In this document: positions 27,039-37,587 of the stretch, one piece after another
Numbering within the stretch: the stretch's first letter is position 1
Layout: each line of letters opens with the position of its first letter
Source: Jannaschia aquimarina
GTDB lineage: Bacteria > Pseudomonadota > Alphaproteobacteria > Rhodobacterales > Rhodobacteraceae
Assembly (NCBI RefSeq): GCF_000877395.1
Contig: NZ_JYFE01000060.1
Coordinates: 124,001 to 188,000 of the forward strand
DNA: 64,000 nt
Reading direction: 5' to 3'
The notes under the pieces: model-generated
What the model was told of the DNA's origin: nothing
Database searches by the model: none
What the model saw: the letters and a program-made list of their open reading frames with translations, nothing else
Position numbers and translations under genes: made by a program

Positions 27039-27971
27039 TTATTTGACGGCGCCCGACGCCATACCCTTGATGATGTAGCGTTCCAGCAGGATGCCCGCGA
27101 CGATCAAGGGCAAGATGGCGGCCCAGCTCAGGGCCGCCATCGACCACCAGCTGATCCCCTGCGAGCCGGTTTGCGAGGCGACCATGACTGGCAGCGTGTT
27201 CGCATGGGTCGAGGTCAGGAGCGCGGCGAAGAAATATTCGTTCCAGGTCAGGACGAGGCTCAGGATGAAGGCCGCGACCATGCCGGGCAGGGCGATGGGC
27301 AGGATGATCGTCAGGAACGCACCCCAGACGCCCAGGCCATCCACCATCGCGGCCTCTTCCAGCTCGGTGGGGATGGACTGGAACTGGTCGCGCATGATCC
27401 AGATGACGATGGGCAGGACCGTCAGGGTATAAAGCGCGATCAGGCCGATCCGGCTGTCGAGCAGGTCGAGGGACTTGTAGAGGACGAGGAACGGGAGCGC
27501 CAAGACCACCGGCGGTAGGATCAACTGGCTGAGGAAGAAGAACCCGATATCGTCGTTCTTCATCGGCCCGAGCCGATAGTCGAAGCGTGACAGCCCATAG
27601 GCCGCCATCGACCCGAGCACGACCGCAATGACCGAGGCCGACACGGAGATGATGGTCGAATTCCAGAACCGTTTCATGAATTCGGCGCGAACCGTCGATT
27701 CGCTGCCCAGCAGCTCCGGCGTCAGGCCCAGCGACCGCCAGCCCAACTGCTTGGGCGCATAATCCACCCACGGGATCAGGTTGCCCTGCATCACGTCCGG
27801 CGCAGCCTTGAAGCTGGTCGTCAGCGTCCAGTAGATCGGGAACAGGCAGACGATGGCCCACAGGATCAGCGCCCCGTAGATCGCCCCGCGCGACAGCCAG
27901 ACCGAGGGGCGGAACGTGCGGTCGGCTTCTCCGTCGCGGAAGATCTGGGCGCTGGTCTCGGCGGTGGTCAT
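27039..27971 (-). CDS. Sugar ABC transporter permease (MalG type)
   Basis: This 310-residue inner-membrane protein has six predicted segments and the ATPase-coupling EAA loop: ELEEAAMVDGLGVWGAFLTIILPIALPG near residue 205. It is the MalG-like half of a CUT1 importer. Between segments 1 and 2 there is a long loop (about residues 50-85). The start overlaps the MalF-like gene by ATGA. The matching ATPase and binding protein are probably those at 13-16 kb, since neither is present here. Confidence 0.92.
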   Translation of the reverse strand: MTTAETSAQIFRDGEADRTFRPSVWLSRGAIYGALILWAIVCLFPIYWTLTTSFKAAPDVMQGNLIPWVDYAPKQLGWRSLGLTPELLGSESTVRAEFMKRFWNSTIISVSASVIAVVLGSMAAYGLSRFDYRLGPMKNDDIGFFFLSQLILPPVVLALPFLVLYKSLDLLDSRIGLIALYTLTVLPIVIWIMRDQFQSIPTELEEAAMVDGLGVWGAFLTIILPIALPGMVAAFILSLVLTWNEYFFAALLTSTHANTLPVMVASQTGSQGISWWSMAALSWAAILPLIVAGILLERYIIKGMASGAVK

Positions 27972-29056
27972 CGCGGCTCCGTCCAGCGGCGCGTGCCTTT
28001 CATCAGCACCGTCATGCCGATCACGATCAGCACGAGGTAGATGAAGGCCAGCATCGTCCCGTAGCCCACATTCGAGCGGTCGCGGTATTCACGGAAGATG
28101 AAGCTCGTCACCGTATCCGTCGCACCGCCGGGCCCGCCGGCGGTCACGTTGATCACGATATCGGCCAGCTTCAGCTTGAAGATGATGCGGATCAGGATTG
28201 CCGTGATGCTGACCGGCAGCATCAGGGGAAACGTCACCTCCCAGAACTTCCGCCAGCCAGAGGCTCCGTCGACGGACGCGGCCTCGTTCAATTCTTTCGG
28301 GATGGCCTGAAGACCCGCCAGAAGCATGATCATCATAAAGGGAATGTAGGTCCACGCATCCATCGCCATGATCATGAAGCGCGCGATCTCGGGCGAGCCG
28401 AAGAAGCTGGGTGTATCCCATCCCAGCGTCCGGGCCAGACGCGCCATCGGGCCGAACCGCGGTTCGAACATGGATTTGCCGATCATCCACGATACGGCGA
28501 CCGGCGACAGCATCAGCGGCAGCAGGAACGCCACGCGAAAGAACTTCCGCGCCCGGATCTGCGCGTTCAGCAGCAGCGCGAGGCCGAAGGCGATCACGTA
28601 TTCGACCAGGATCGCCAGAGTGTACCAGACCATGTTCAGAAGCGCGTTCAGATAGAACGGATCACGCCAAGCGGCCCAGAAGTTGTCAAAGCCGTTGAAC
28701 TGACGGCCATCCGGGCTGGAGAGGTTCCAGTCCGACATCGCGATCCCGGCGCCGAAGATGAGCGGGAAGATCACCATCGCCACGACGAACAGGGCGGCCG
28801 GCAGCACGAAGAGCGCCCGCTTGCCCTGCTCTCCGCGCGTCAGGACCTGACCCCAGCAAAGCAGCGTGGCGAACGCGAAGTAGGCGTAGAGCGTCGGGCG
28901 CCAGCTTTGGAAACCCAGATCGATGCGTCCCGACTGGTCGGCCCATTGAAGCGCCGCGACGAAAACCAGCAGACCGGCCCCGCCCCAGATCATCGTCCTG
29001 CCGAGACCGGCATGGGCCGGGGCCGCATCCGAGACGATGTGCAAGCGATCCGTCAT
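27968..29056 (-). CDS. Sugar ABC transporter permease (MalF type)
   Basis: This 362-residue protein has about eight membrane segments, two of them in an N-terminal extension typical of MalF-like subunits (GAGLLVFVAALQWA; PTLYAYFAFATLLCWGQ). The coupling EAA loop is IPKELNEAASVDGASGWRKFWEVTFPLMLP near residue 258. It forms the import channel with the MalG-like partner. It leads the permease-dehydrogenase-lactonase run on the minus strand. Confidence 0.92.
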   Translation of the reverse strand: MTDRLHIVSDAAPAHAGLGRTMIWGGAGLLVFVAALQWADQSGRIDLGFQSWRPTLYAYFAFATLLCWGQVLTRGEQGKRALFVLPAALFVVAMVIFPLIFGAGIAMSDWNLSSPDGRQFNGFDNFWAAWRDPFYLNALLNMVWYTLAILVEYVIAFGLALLLNAQIRARKFFRVAFLLPLMLSPVAVSWMIGKSMFEPRFGPMARLARTLGWDTPSFFGSPEIARFMIMAMDAWTYIPFMMIMLLAGLQAIPKELNEAASVDGASGWRKFWEVTFPLMLPVSITAILIRIIFKLKLADIVINVTAGGPGGATDTVTSFIFREYRDRSNVGYGTMLAFIYLVLIVIGMTVLMKGTRRWTEPR

Positions 29057-29159
29057 CGAAGCGACGTTAGCGGCGGCTGGCGAAGCTGGCCAGCAAGATC
29101 GGATCGCTATCGGGGAAGGCCCGTATCCACCCGCCGCATCGCGGATCGCGACGTGGCCA

Positions 29160-32100
29160 TCAGGCTCGGGCCGGAAGCTCTTGCAGATGGACCCCGGGAA
29201 GCGTTTCGCGGGCCATGTCCACCAGATGGCGATGATGGGTCATCAGGATCGCCTGACCCCGCGCGCCAATCTCGCCGAGCATGGTCAGCGTGGCCCGGGC
29301 ACGGCTGTCGTCGAACGTCTCTGCGATGTCGTCCAGAACGAAGGGCGGTGGGTCGGCGACCATGGCGTGACCCGCCAACCTGAGCGCCAAATAGATCTGC
29401 CCGCGCGTGCCGGTTGAAAGCTGATCGACCCGCGTCCGCTCTCCGCGGCCGATGGCGAAGAGCGCTTCGCCCTTGTCGCCGGGGCCTGTCTCCAGCCGGG
29501 TCCAGGCTCCTTCTGTCAGGCGGGCGAAGGCCGCTTGGGCGGCCTCCAGCATCCGGCCCCGGTTCTCTCCCTGATGCCGGGCGAGGGCGCGGCGCGCGAC
29601 CATCTCTCCCAAGCGCAGGGCCACCGCCTCGCGCGCTTCGGTCCGCAGATCTGCCAGAAGGGCGGCACGGGCCTGTCGCGCCGCATCGCCGCCGGCACCG
29701 TCGAGGGCATCATCCCGCTTCGTCCTGGCGGACCCCAGTGCCTCGCGTGCGGCGCCGAGCGCGTTCTCGGCCTCCACCACGTCATCGGCCAGGATATCTG
29801 CCCGGCCCGGTGTCATATTCGCGATTTCAGCCTCCAGCGCATCTCGATCGACCTCCTGCCGCGCCTCGGCGATCTGGCCGCGGAGTTCGGCCACCCGGCG
29901 GCGTTTTGCATCGCGGTCGAGCAGACTGGCCAAGCGGATGCCCGGAGGGCCCTCACCGCCTTGATCCACGAACACGGCCTCGATCTTCTGATCCGCCGAG
30001 GCGGCGCGAACGGCGAGCCGAGCCAGTTCCTCGCTTGCTTTGGCGATTGCCTCCTTCGCCTCGGTCCGACGGGCGGCCACGTTGCGGGCTTCCCCGGCCC
30101 GGGCTCGGGCGCGCGCGAGGCATGTGAGAGCGTCGCCTTCGGGAAACGGCGTCCGTAGCGGGGCGACCGCCTGATCGAGTCGGGCGATATCCGTTCGAAG
30201 CGTCTCGATCCGCGACACGGCGCTCCGGTACTCCTCGTCCAATCGAAGCGCCTCGCCCAGGTCAGGCAGGAGCGTGCGAAGTTCGGCAAGGCTGGCATCG
30301 GCGCAGAACAGACCGTCCAACAGCTCGCGCAGAGCGGAATCGGCCATTCCGGCCACCCGAAGGGCCTCCTCTGCCGTCTCCCGCGTCTCGGCCGCACGGC
30401 GCAGCGCCGCTTCTCGGAGGGCGAATTTCTTCTCCGCGTCGATCAATCGGTCGCGATGCTGCCCGGCCGAGAGACGCAGATCGGGGCCGATCTCGCCGCC
30501 GCTTGCTATCAGTGCAGCAGCCAGCGCCTCCGACGCGACCCTCTCTCTGGTCTTCGCTTTAGCCAAATCGCGCTCTGCCCGCTCTGCCGTCAAATCCGCG
30601 TCGAGCGCTTTCCGCAGGCGCGCCAGACGCGCGCGCAGACCGGATGGTTCGACATCGCCAAGACGTTGGGCGAGGCGGTCCACGACGCGGCGCGCCTCCG
30701 CCAAAGCCGCTTCTGCCGCGTCCCGCACCTCCCGTGCGCGCTCGGCCTCGCGCCCGGCCCGCGCGCTCCTCTGCTGCGCCTCCTCCAGCGCGGCGCGGGT
30801 TTCGGCACCCTTCAGGAAATGGCGCATCGCGTCATCGTCGGCCCGCATCGCCTCGGCGAACCTGTCCGCGGTTGCCTCGGACAGGGACGCCCGGTGGCGG
30901 TCCCAAGCCAGATCACGCGCCTGACGGGCTGCCGCTTTCCCGGTTTCATCCACGCTGTCGGGACGCGCGCGCAGCGCCGCTTCGGCAGCCTCCGCCTCAT
31001 CCAGCATGCGACGTGCCTCGTCCGCGGCCTTATCCACCGAATGGAAATGCCGCTCCGCATTTCGCCAGCGATCCAGGGCCGCTTCGACGGTCTCGTCCTC
31101 CGGCAGATCGTCACACAGGTTGCGCCAAGCATGAGGCAGGCTCTGGGCTGCCGACACGGCCCTATCCCGTGCAGCTGCAGCCTCACGCGTCAGGCGGTCC
31201 AACTCATCCGGGTGCGGCATGGCTTCGAGCGCGTGATCCAGCACAGTCCGGTCGCCCGAATGGACGACTTCCGGCGGGATAGCGGCCTCTGCCCGATCCT
31301 TGTCCGCGACCTTCGATCCGGCATCGCGCTGCGCGGCCTCGGCTTGGCGGAGTGCGGCCTCGATCCGCTCTAGACCCTCACGATCAAGGGCCGGCAGGTC
31401 GCTTGTTCCGGCGCGCGCGAGAGCCGCGTCGCGCCGGGCGAGCAGGGCGGCGCACGCCTTTTCCCGCTCCGGCAGGTCCGCGATCGCCGTCTGCGCACGA
31501 TCCAGGATCGACGCGTCCCGTGCGTCCCTGAGCCCCTCGATCCGCTCCATTTCATCGGCGATCCGGAGCCCTTCTTCGTCTTCCGGCATCCGATCGAGGA
31601 TCGCCTGCGCCTCCGCGATGGCATGCTCGTGCACGGCTTTCCCCTCGCGAACCGTGTCCAGCAGCGTGAGCGCCGCGTTCACGTCCACCTCTGCCCCGGC
31701 CGGAAGGTCAGACCCGGCAGGCAACTCCGCCAGATCGGCGTTCAGTCTCTCGACGTCCGCCCGCGCGCTCCGGATCCGCGTGGCGCGCGCGTAGAGATCG
31801 GCCGACATCCTGGCGCAGGCCAGCCCCTCCCGCGCCAGCTCCACGCGCCTCTCCGCCTCGGTCACAGCCTCGGTCAGGGTGTCCCATGCGGGGGGCGTGA
31901 CTGCACTGTCCTTCAGGCGCTCGGCCAGGTCCTTCAGCTCCGATTTGGCCTCGGCCAGCCTGGTCGATCTGCCGCGCTTCTTGTGGAAGGCATCCACCCG
32001 CTTGCCCAATTCGTCGAGCGCGTCGGCCACGCCCAGCGTGCCGGACGTCCCCACATGGAGCGCCGAACCAAGATCGCCGTGCCCGGAGGCGATCTCTTCC

Positions 32101-32492
32101 CCGCCGGCGCGCAGCGTCTGGTCGTCGAGGGAGAACCGCTTGCGAAAGGCGTCTCGGTCGCCCGAGGGAAGGCAATCATGCAACCAGCTTTCATCGAGTG
32201 GGTGCCCGGCGCTATCCAGCAGCCCACGCCCGATCCGGCGGACGGAAATGACGCCATCGTCGGTGTCGAGCGAAGCCGTGATCTCCAGATCGCGCCGGTC
32301 GAACCGAAACGTCCTGTCCGACCGCATGGGTATGCCGAACAGCAGATCGAGCCACGCCTCGTAGAGCGTGCTCTTGCCGGCCTCGTTGTCGCCGTAGATC
32401 ACGGTCACGTCGCACTCCCGCGCGGGGCCGAAATCCAGACTCACGCCTTCGAGGTGACCATATCGGACGAGGTCCAGCCGAGAGACCCTCAT
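29160..32492 (-). CDS. YhaN/SbcC-like AAA ATPase
   Basis: This 1110-residue protein has an SMC/Rad50-style layout. The N-terminal Walker A is GDNEAGKST (residues 34-42), following LVRYGHLEGVSLDF. A very long Ala/Glu/Arg-rich coiled-coil runs from about residue 160 to 950. The C-terminus holds the signature LSTGTRGQIYLALRLAG and Walker B PPFVLDDIAETFDD, then ILMTHHRHLVD. It would work with the upstream phosphoesterase in DNA end processing, as YhaN does with YhaO. I set the start at the ATG overlapping the phosphoesterase stop; the open frame further upstream is antisense shadow. Confidence 0.88.
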   Translation of the reverse strand: MRVSRLDLVRYGHLEGVSLDFGPARECDVTVIYGDNEAGKSTLYEAWLDLLFGIPMRSDRTFRFDRRDLEITASLDTDDGVISVRRIGRGLLDSAGHPLDESWLHDCLPSGDRDAFRKRFSLDDQTLRAGGEEIASGHGDLGSALHVGTSGTLGVADALDELGKRVDAFHKKRGRSTRLAEAKSELKDLAERLKDSAVTPPAWDTLTEAVTEAERRVELAREGLACARMSADLYARATRIRSARADVERLNADLAELPAGSDLPAGAEVDVNAALTLLDTVREGKAVHEHAIAEAQAILDRMPEDEEGLRIADEMERIEGLRDARDASILDRAQTAIADLPEREKACAALLARRDAALARAGTSDLPALDREGLERIEAALRQAEAAQRDAGSKVADKDRAEAAIPPEVVHSGDRTVLDHALEAMPHPDELDRLTREAAAARDRAVSAAQSLPHAWRNLCDDLPEDETVEAALDRWRNAERHFHSVDKAADEARRMLDEAEAAEAALRARPDSVDETGKAAARQARDLAWDRHRASLSEATADRFAEAMRADDDAMRHFLKGAETRAALEEAQQRSARAGREAERAREVRDAAEAALAEARRVVDRLAQRLGDVEPSGLRARLARLRKALDADLTAERAERDLAKAKTRERVASEALAAALIASGGEIGPDLRLSAGQHRDRLIDAEKKFALREAALRRAAETRETAEEALRVAGMADSALRELLDGLFCADASLAELRTLLPDLGEALRLDEEYRSAVSRIETLRTDIARLDQAVAPLRTPFPEGDALTCLARARARAGEARNVAARRTEAKEAIAKASEELARLAVRAASADQKIEAVFVDQGGEGPPGIRLASLLDRDAKRRRVAELRGQIAEARQEVDRDALEAEIANMTPGRADILADDVVEAENALGAAREALGSARTKRDDALDGAGGDAARQARAALLADLRTEAREAVALRLGEMVARRALARHQGENRGRMLEAAQAAFARLTEGAWTRLETGPGDKGEALFAIGRGERTRVDQLSTGTRGQIYLALRLAGHAMVADPPPFVLDDIAETFDDSRARATLTMLGEIGARGQAILMTHHRHLVDMARETLPGVHLQELPARA

Positions 32493-33622
32493 GCGCCGCG
32501 CACCGCTTGCGTCGCGGCAGCCAGACCTTCGGCGATCAGGTCGTCCAGATGCTCTTCGGCGAGTTCGTCCCTTATCTCGGAGGGCAAGGCATCGCGCCAT
32601 TCGGACAGGAAGGCCTTCGCCTCGTCCAGATAGCTTGCACGCTGCACTTCCTGCATCATGAGATCGGTCAGGATGCCGGCCTCCGGCGGGGGCGGCGCGG
32701 CCCGGCGGACCGCCTCCACGGCGACGTCGTCCCGTCCCTCGATCGCCTCCCGAGCCAAGTCCAGAAGTTCGCCTTCGGGCAGGACCGCGCCGCGCGCGAC
32801 CCAGCGCACCATCCTGAACGGCGGACCTTCGGGCAGGGCGGCGAACGCGTTCAGCAGATCCCCCTCGTCCAGATCCTGTGCGTCGAGCTCGCGCCGCTCC
32901 CAGCGGACCGTCTCTACCGGGACCTGTCGCAGGTCAGGATTTCCGCCAAGCGTCGCAAGGGTGACCGTCCCACCCGCATCCTCGTTGATGTGGCGCCCTT
33001 GCGGAATGCCCGGCATCACCACCGCGACCCCCTGATCGACCCTCTCGGAGCGTTTGTGGATATGCCCCAACGCCCAGTAATCGTAGCCATGCGCCAGCAG
33101 ATCGCCGGTCCTGCACGGGGCGTAGGGGTCGTGCCCCGGAGCACCGTCCAGCGACGTGTGCATCAGCCCGACATTCAGGCGCCCGGGATGGGCGGCCGGG
33201 TAATCCGGCAGGGTCGATCGGGGGGCCCTGCCCTCGAACCCCAGCCCGTGGAACGCGACATCGCCGACCAGCGCGGTGGGGGTCTCCCGGTCCAGCAGAA
33301 AAATTCCGTCGCCCGGCGGGCCGAACCGTCCGAGATCCAGCAGCTCGTCGTGGTTTCCCCGGATCGCGATGACGGCGATCCCTGCCCCGGTCAGGCGCCG
33401 AAGCTGCGCAAGGAACCGGGCACGCAGCGTGACGTCGGGGGCGTCGCTGTCGAAGATGTCCCCGGCAAGGATGACGGCCTGCACCTTCTCCCGCAGGGCT
33501 AGGTCGGCGATCCGCTCGACGACGCCGCCCACCGCGCGGTCCAGAACGGCACCCGCATCGCGCGCGCCCGCCGCGCGCAAGGGCGAGCCGAGATGCAGAT
33601 CGGCGGAATGGAGAAACTTCAT
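32489..33622 (-). CDS. YhaO/SbcD-like metallophosphoesterase
   Basis: This 377-residue calcineurin-like phosphoesterase has all core motifs: HSADLHLG at residues 5-12, ILAGDIFDSD, IRGNHDE and, later, WALGHIHKRS. These coordinate two metal ions in DNA exonucleases of the Mre11/SbcD/YhaO type. The C-terminal 110 residues are acidic and helical, probably docking the ATPase. It is translationally coupled (ATGA) to the YhaN-like gene, so the two form a nuclease-ATPase complex. Confidence 0.88.
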   Translation of the reverse strand: MKFLHSADLHLGSPLRAAGARDAGAVLDRAVGGVVERIADLALREKVQAVILAGDIFDSDAPDVTLRARFLAQLRRLTGAGIAVIAIRGNHDELLDLGRFGPPGDGIFLLDRETPTALVGDVAFHGLGFEGRAPRSTLPDYPAAHPGRLNVGLMHTSLDGAPGHDPYAPCRTGDLLAHGYDYWALGHIHKRSERVDQGVAVVMPGIPQGRHINEDAGGTVTLATLGGNPDLRQVPVETVRWERRELDAQDLDEGDLLNAFAALPEGPPFRMVRWVARGAVLPEGELLDLAREAIEGRDDVAVEAVRRAAPPPPEAGILTDLMMQEVQRASYLDEAKAFLSEWRDALPSEIRDELAEEHLDDLIAEGLAAATQAVRGA

Positions 33623-33696
33623 GGCGCCACTTCGTCCGGCAGGCCGATGCGGGTCAAGGCTAGCGGGCCATCGCGGGCCATGTCAGGGTCGCGCGG

Positions 33697-34737
33697 ATGG
33701 ATCATCCTTCTCCCCTGATCGGCCGGCAGAGCCAGAGTTTCGGGATCCGTCTCGTCACACTTGAGGATGGGCCGGGCCGCGGCGTCCGCCTTCTTCAGGG
33801 CTGGACCGAGGCCGGCCTCTCCTTCGAAATCGTCGTGGACCGCGGCTTCGACATCGGCGATGCCCGGCTGGGGGCGCGCGCGCTGGCCTTCCACGGTCCG
33901 GGAGGTATCCGTGCGCCAGGTCTCTACGATCCGCACGGGACCGAAGCCTGGCTGCGCGGCTTCACCGGCGGGCTCCTCATGACCGGCGGGCTAGATCATG
34001 TCGGCGGCGGGGCCGAGGACGACGCGTCCCGCTTCGCCTATCCCGGCCGCGACCGCGAGACGTTCCCGCTACACGGCCGCTTGACCGGCGAACCCGCGAC
34101 GCTGCGCGCCTATGGCGCCGAGGACGGACGGCTTTGGGCCGAGGCGGAGGTCGATCAGGCCATGCTCTACGGAGAGCGCCTGCGCCTGATCCGCAGGATC
34201 GAAGCCGAAGACACGACGATCACCGTCACGGATCAGGTGACCAATCTCGGCAGGGCGACCAATCCGGTCCCGATGCTCTATCATTGCAACCTCGGCTGGC
34301 CGCTGCTCGCCCCCGGGGGGCGCCTGCATCTCGAAGCAGAGGAGGTCCGGGCCTGCGGCGAGTTCGACACAGAGGGCTGGAACCGCGTCCCTGAACCGCG
34401 AGACGGTTTCGTCGAAGAGGTCTTGGAGATCCGCCCGAAGATCAGAAGCGGGCGCGCGGAAAGCCTGCTGGTCAATGCCGACCGCGACCTCGCCCTGCGC
34501 CAGTCGTGGGACGCGCGCGAGATGCCGTGGCTCTATCTTTGGCGGCAATTCGCACCCTGTACATTCGTCATGGGCGTCGAGCCCAGCAACGTTCCGGCGC
34601 TTAGCCGGGCCGACCTGAGTGAAAGGGATCTGATGCCGACGCTCGAACCCGGACAGAGCCGCACCACCAGCCTGTCCCTGACGGCCTTCGGGGGCGCAAG
34701 AGCAAGGGAAGCCGCCGAGAAGGTCGAGATGTCATGA
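33697..34737 (+). CDS. DUF4432 / aldose-1-epimerase-like protein
   Basis: This 346-residue protein has the beta-sandwich carbohydrate-binding pattern of aldose epimerases: VVDRGFDIGDARLGARAL near residue 45, FPLHGRLTGEPA with a conserved His near residue 126, PVPMLYHCNLGWPLL with the second His, and a late MGVEPSN. DUF4432 members include glycosidic epimerase-like enzymes, so sugar anomer conversion is plausible but unproven. It is divergent from the YhaON pair and overlaps the next gene by ATGA. Confidence 0.78.
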   Translation: MDHPSPLIGRQSQSFGIRLVTLEDGPGRGVRLLQGWTEAGLSFEIVVDRGFDIGDARLGARALAFHGPGGIRAPGLYDPHGTEAWLRGFTGGLLMTGGLDHVGGGAEDDASRFAYPGRDRETFPLHGRLTGEPATLRAYGAEDGRLWAEAEVDQAMLYGERLRLIRRIEAEDTTITVTDQVTNLGRATNPVPMLYHCNLGWPLLAPGGRLHLEAEEVRACGEFDTEGWNRVPEPRDGFVEEVLEIRPKIRSGRAESLLVNADRDLALRQSWDAREMPWLYLWRQFAPCTFVMGVEPSNVPALSRADLSERDLMPTLEPGQSRTTSLSLTAFGGARAREAAEKVEMS

Positions 34738-35843
34738 TCGAACGGGATGACCTGCGCGCGGCCGTCAGTGCCGGTTTGCTGACCGAGATGCAGGCTGGAC
34801 ATCTGACGGCCTTGGCCGATGCCCGCCGCGGCACCCGTGAGGCGATAAGCCCGGGCGAGGAGCCGTTCGAGCTGTTCCGCGGCTTCAACGAGATCTTCAT
34901 CGTCGCCGGGCTCCTGATCCTCTCGACCGGATGGTGGCTGATGACCGGGATCGCCATGATCGCCTCCGACGGGCTGACCGGGATCGTTCTGATGACGACG
35001 ACCGGCGCGGGGCTCGTCTGCCTTCTCTCGGAGTACTTCATCCGGAGGCGCCGTATGGTCGCACCCGCGATCATGCTGACGATCCTCTTTACCATGGCCG
35101 CCGCAACGGCCGCGCGAGTCGTGGCCGGAGGCGCGATCCCGGTGCTGACCTTTCTCGATCCGGGTCTGGGCCTCGTGGCGATCCTGTCGACCATCGTGGC
35201 CCTGCTGGGCTATTTCCTGCGCTATCGCGTGCCCTTCGCGCTGGCCCTGATCGCGATCCTCACCTTCCTTGCGACCTTCCTTGTCGTGGCCGAGACGACG
35301 GGAACGGCGCTGACGTGGATAGGCCTGTTCAACCTGGCGGCCGGATCGGCCTATGCCTGGGCAACGCTGGTACTGGGCCTGGTCGTCTTCGCCATCGCGA
35401 TGCGTTTCGACATGTCCGACCCGCATCGGGTGACCCGCCGGTCCGCGAATGGGTTCTGGCTGCACATCGTCGCCGCACCGGCCATCGTGAACACGATGGC
35501 GATCAGCCTTCTGGCCGATCCGACGACGCTTCGCCTGACGGCCTTGGCGGGGATCCTGGCACTGCTGGCTCTCGTGGCGCTGGTGATCGACCGGCGCTCG
35601 TTTCTGGTATCGGGCGCGGGGTACACCGTCGCACTTGCCGGATTTGCGGGCAGCGGGGCTGGCATCGCCTTCGCGATCCTCGCCATGGGCGCCGGGCTCG
35701 TCCTGCTCGGCGCCGCGTGGGAGCGGATTCGCGCGGTGCTGATGGATGGGCTCGGCGACGCGATCCCGCGGGATCGTCTGCCCCCGGCCCACCACCCGGA
35801 CCGGATCAGGACCCCAGCTTCGCCACCCCCAGCGGCACGTTGA
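34734..35843 (+). CDS. Multi-pass membrane protein of unknown function
   Basis: This 369-residue protein has a soluble N-terminal part of about 50 residues ([31 protein letters not shown]2157-like in style) followed by roughly ten hydrophobic segments from residue 55 to 345. I do not recognise a functional motif. It is coupled to the DUF4432 gene by ATGA overlap. Its last 38 bases overlap the convergent DM13 gene, so the Pro-rich C-terminal tail ([18 protein letters not shown]) is encoded opposite that gene. Confidence 0.75.
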   Translation: MIERDDLRAAVSAGLLTEMQAGHLTALADARRGTREAISPGEEPFELFRGFNEIFIVAGLLILSTGWWLMTGIAMIASDGLTGIVLMTTTGAGLVCLLSEYFIRRRRMVAPAIMLTILFTMAAATAARVVAGGAIPVLTFLDPGLGLVAILSTIVALLGYFLRYRVPFALALIAILTFLATFLVVAETTGTALTWIGLFNLAAGSAYAWATLVLGLVVFAIAMRFDMSDPHRVTRRSANGFWLHIVAAPAIVNTMAISLLADPTTLRLTALAGILALLALVALVIDRRSFLVSGAGYTVALAGFAGSGAGIAFAILAMGAGLVLLGAAWERIRAVLMDGLGDAIPRDRLPPAHHPDRIRTPASPPPAAR

Positions 35844-36171
35844 AACGCTCGCACCAGATCCAGACCTCGTTGTACTCGTCGGGATTGATGCCCGCCGGGA
35901 TCTCGTAGCTGCTGGTGCCGGAGGTCGATTTCAGCGGTCCCATCAGCGTCGCGGGATCGTATCCGTCGCGGCCCAGAGCGACCTTCGGATCGGGCGCGCT
36001 GCCGAAGACGAAATCGTCCAGCAGATTGACGCGGCCGTCCGCGATCTCGGCGGTACCCCCGATCCCGTAGCGGGCCGCCCCGGTGAAGGTGCCCAGACGC
36101 CCGTGACCGCCGGCCAAGGCGGGGGATGCACCAAGTGCTGCAGCGGTGGCGAGGAATGTACGACGATGCAT
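35806..36171 (-). CDS. DM13 domain protein, exported
   Basis: This 121-residue protein has a twin-arginine-type leader ([20 protein letters not shown], cleavage after ALA) and then a DM13 domain: [33 protein letters not shown] and the C-terminal [18 protein letters not shown] with the single conserved Cys. DM13 domains are proposed to carry out electron transfer or redox roles in the periplasm or on the cell surface. Its 3' end overlaps the membrane-protein gene on the other strand. Confidence 0.85.
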   Translation of the reverse strand: MHRRTFLATAAALGASPALAGGHGRLGTFTGAARYGIGGTAEIADGRVNLLDDFVFGSAPDPKVALGRDGYDPATLMGPLKSTSGTSSYEIPAGINPDEYNEVWIWCERFNVPLGVAKLGS

Positions 36172-36254
36172 GGCGGTGTCTCCGTTTCAGGTGGCAGCAC
36201 CCTGCCCCGCCGCGCGCCGTCTGCGAAGCCGCCCCCACGCGATCGTGACGCCCG

Positions 36255-36282
36255 TTGCGTTTCCGTGATCCGGGGTTATCTG
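36255..36282 (+). promoter_or_regulatory. Predicted hslU promoter, near-leaderless
   Basis: TTGCGT at 36255-36260 and TATCTG at 36277-36282 with a 16-base spacer end six bases before the hslU ATG. No ribosome-binding site lies in the usual window (only GGGG 13 bases upstream), so initiation may be leaderless. Confidence 0.35.
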
Positions 36283-36288
36283 GGCGCC

Positions 36289-37587
36289 ATGACAGACTTG
36301 ACCCCCCGCGAGATCGTCTCGGAACTCGATCGCTTCGTCATCGGACAGAAGGATGCCAAGCGCGCCGTCGCCGTCGCCTTGCGCAATCGCTGGCGCCGCC
36401 GCCGCCTGGACGGCGACATGCGCGAGGAGGTCTATCCGAAGAACATCCTCATGATCGGCCCCACCGGCGTCGGCAAGACCGAGATCAGCCGCCGCCTCGC
36501 CAAGCTGGCGCGCGCGCCGTTCCTGAAGGTCGAGGCCACCAAGTTCACCGAGGTCGGCTATGTCGGCCGCGACGTCGAACAGATCGTCCGCGACCTGATC
36601 GACAATGCCATCGTCATGGTGCGCGACCATCTTCGCGAGGACGTGAAGGACCGCGCCCATCAGATGGCAGAGGATCGCGTGATCGCGGCCCTTGCCGGTG
36701 AGGACGCCCGGGAAGGGACCCGCGAGGCGTTCCGCCGCAAGCTGCGCGCCGGAGAGCTGGACGACAAGGTGATCGAGGTCGAGGTCTCGGACACGTCGAA
36801 CCCCTTCGGCATGGAAATCCCCGGTCAGCCGGGAATGGGTCAGATGGTCAATCTGGGCGAAATGTTCGGCAAGGCGTTCCAGCGCAGCCAGAAGAAGCGC
36901 ATGACCGTCGCCGCCAGCTATGATGTCCTGATCGACGAGGAAGCGGACAAGCTGCTCGACGACGAGGTGGTCAAGCGCGAAGCGATCCGCGCCGTGGAAC
37001 AGGACGGCATCGTCTTCCTCGACGAGATCGACAAGGTCTGTGCGCGGGCCGAGAACCGCGGTGGCGACGTGAGCCGCGAGGGCGTGCAGCGCGATCTGCT
37101 GCCACTTATCGAAGGGACGACCGTCAGCACCAAGCACGGGCCGGTGAAGACGGACCACATCCTCTTCATCGCCTCCGGAGCGTTCCACGTCGCCAAGCCG
37201 TCTGACCTCCTGCCGGAGCTTCAGGGCCGGTTGCCGATCCGGGTCGAACTGCGGCCGCTCACGGAGGAGGATTTCGTCCGCATCCTGACGGAGACGGACA
37301 ACGCGCTGACCCGACAATACGCGGCCCTCATGGCGACCGAAGAGGTCACCGTCGAGTTTACCGAGGACGGCATCGCCGCGCTGGCCCGTATCGCCGCACA
37401 GGTGAACGGCAGCGTAGAGAATATCGGCGCGCGGCGGCTCTATACCGTCCTTGAACGGGTCTTCGAGGATCTGTCCTTCGAGGCCCCCGACCGCGGCGGA
37501 GACACCGTCACGATCGACGGCGCCTTCGTGGAGCAGCATCTGGCGGAACTCGCCAAGTCCGAGGATATCAGCCGTTACGTCCTTTGA
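36289..37587 (+). CDS. hslU: HslU, ATPase subunit of the HslUV protease
   Basis: This 432-residue protein is standard length for HslU. It starts [20 protein letters not shown], with Walker A GPTGVGKT at 57-64, the pore-loop region [18 protein letters not shown], Walker [11 protein letters not shown] and the conserved C-terminal EDISRYVL that inserts into HslV. It unfolds proteins and feeds them to the HslV peptidase. hslV is not adjacent; upstream is the divergent DM13 gene. The stop overlaps the TTG start of the MFS gene. Confidence 0.97.
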   Translation: MTDLTPREIVSELDRFVIGQKDAKRAVAVALRNRWRRRRLDGDMREEVYPKNILMIGPTGVGKTEISRRLAKLARAPFLKVEATKFTEVGYVGRDVEQIVRDLIDNAIVMVRDHLREDVKDRAHQMAEDRVIAALAGEDAREGTREAFRRKLRAGELDDKVIEVEVSDTSNPFGMEIPGQPGMGQMVNLGEMFGKAFQRSQKKRMTVAASYDVLIDEEADKLLDDEVVKREAIRAVEQDGIVFLDEIDKVCARAENRGGDVSREGVQRDLLPLIEGTTVSTKHGPVKTDHILFIASGAFHVAKPSDLLPELQGRLPIRVELRPLTEEDFVRILTETDNALTRQYAALMATEEVTVEFTEDGIAALARIAAQVNGSVENIGARRLYTVLERVFEDLSFEAPDRGGDTVTIDGAFVEQHLAELAKSEDISRYVL

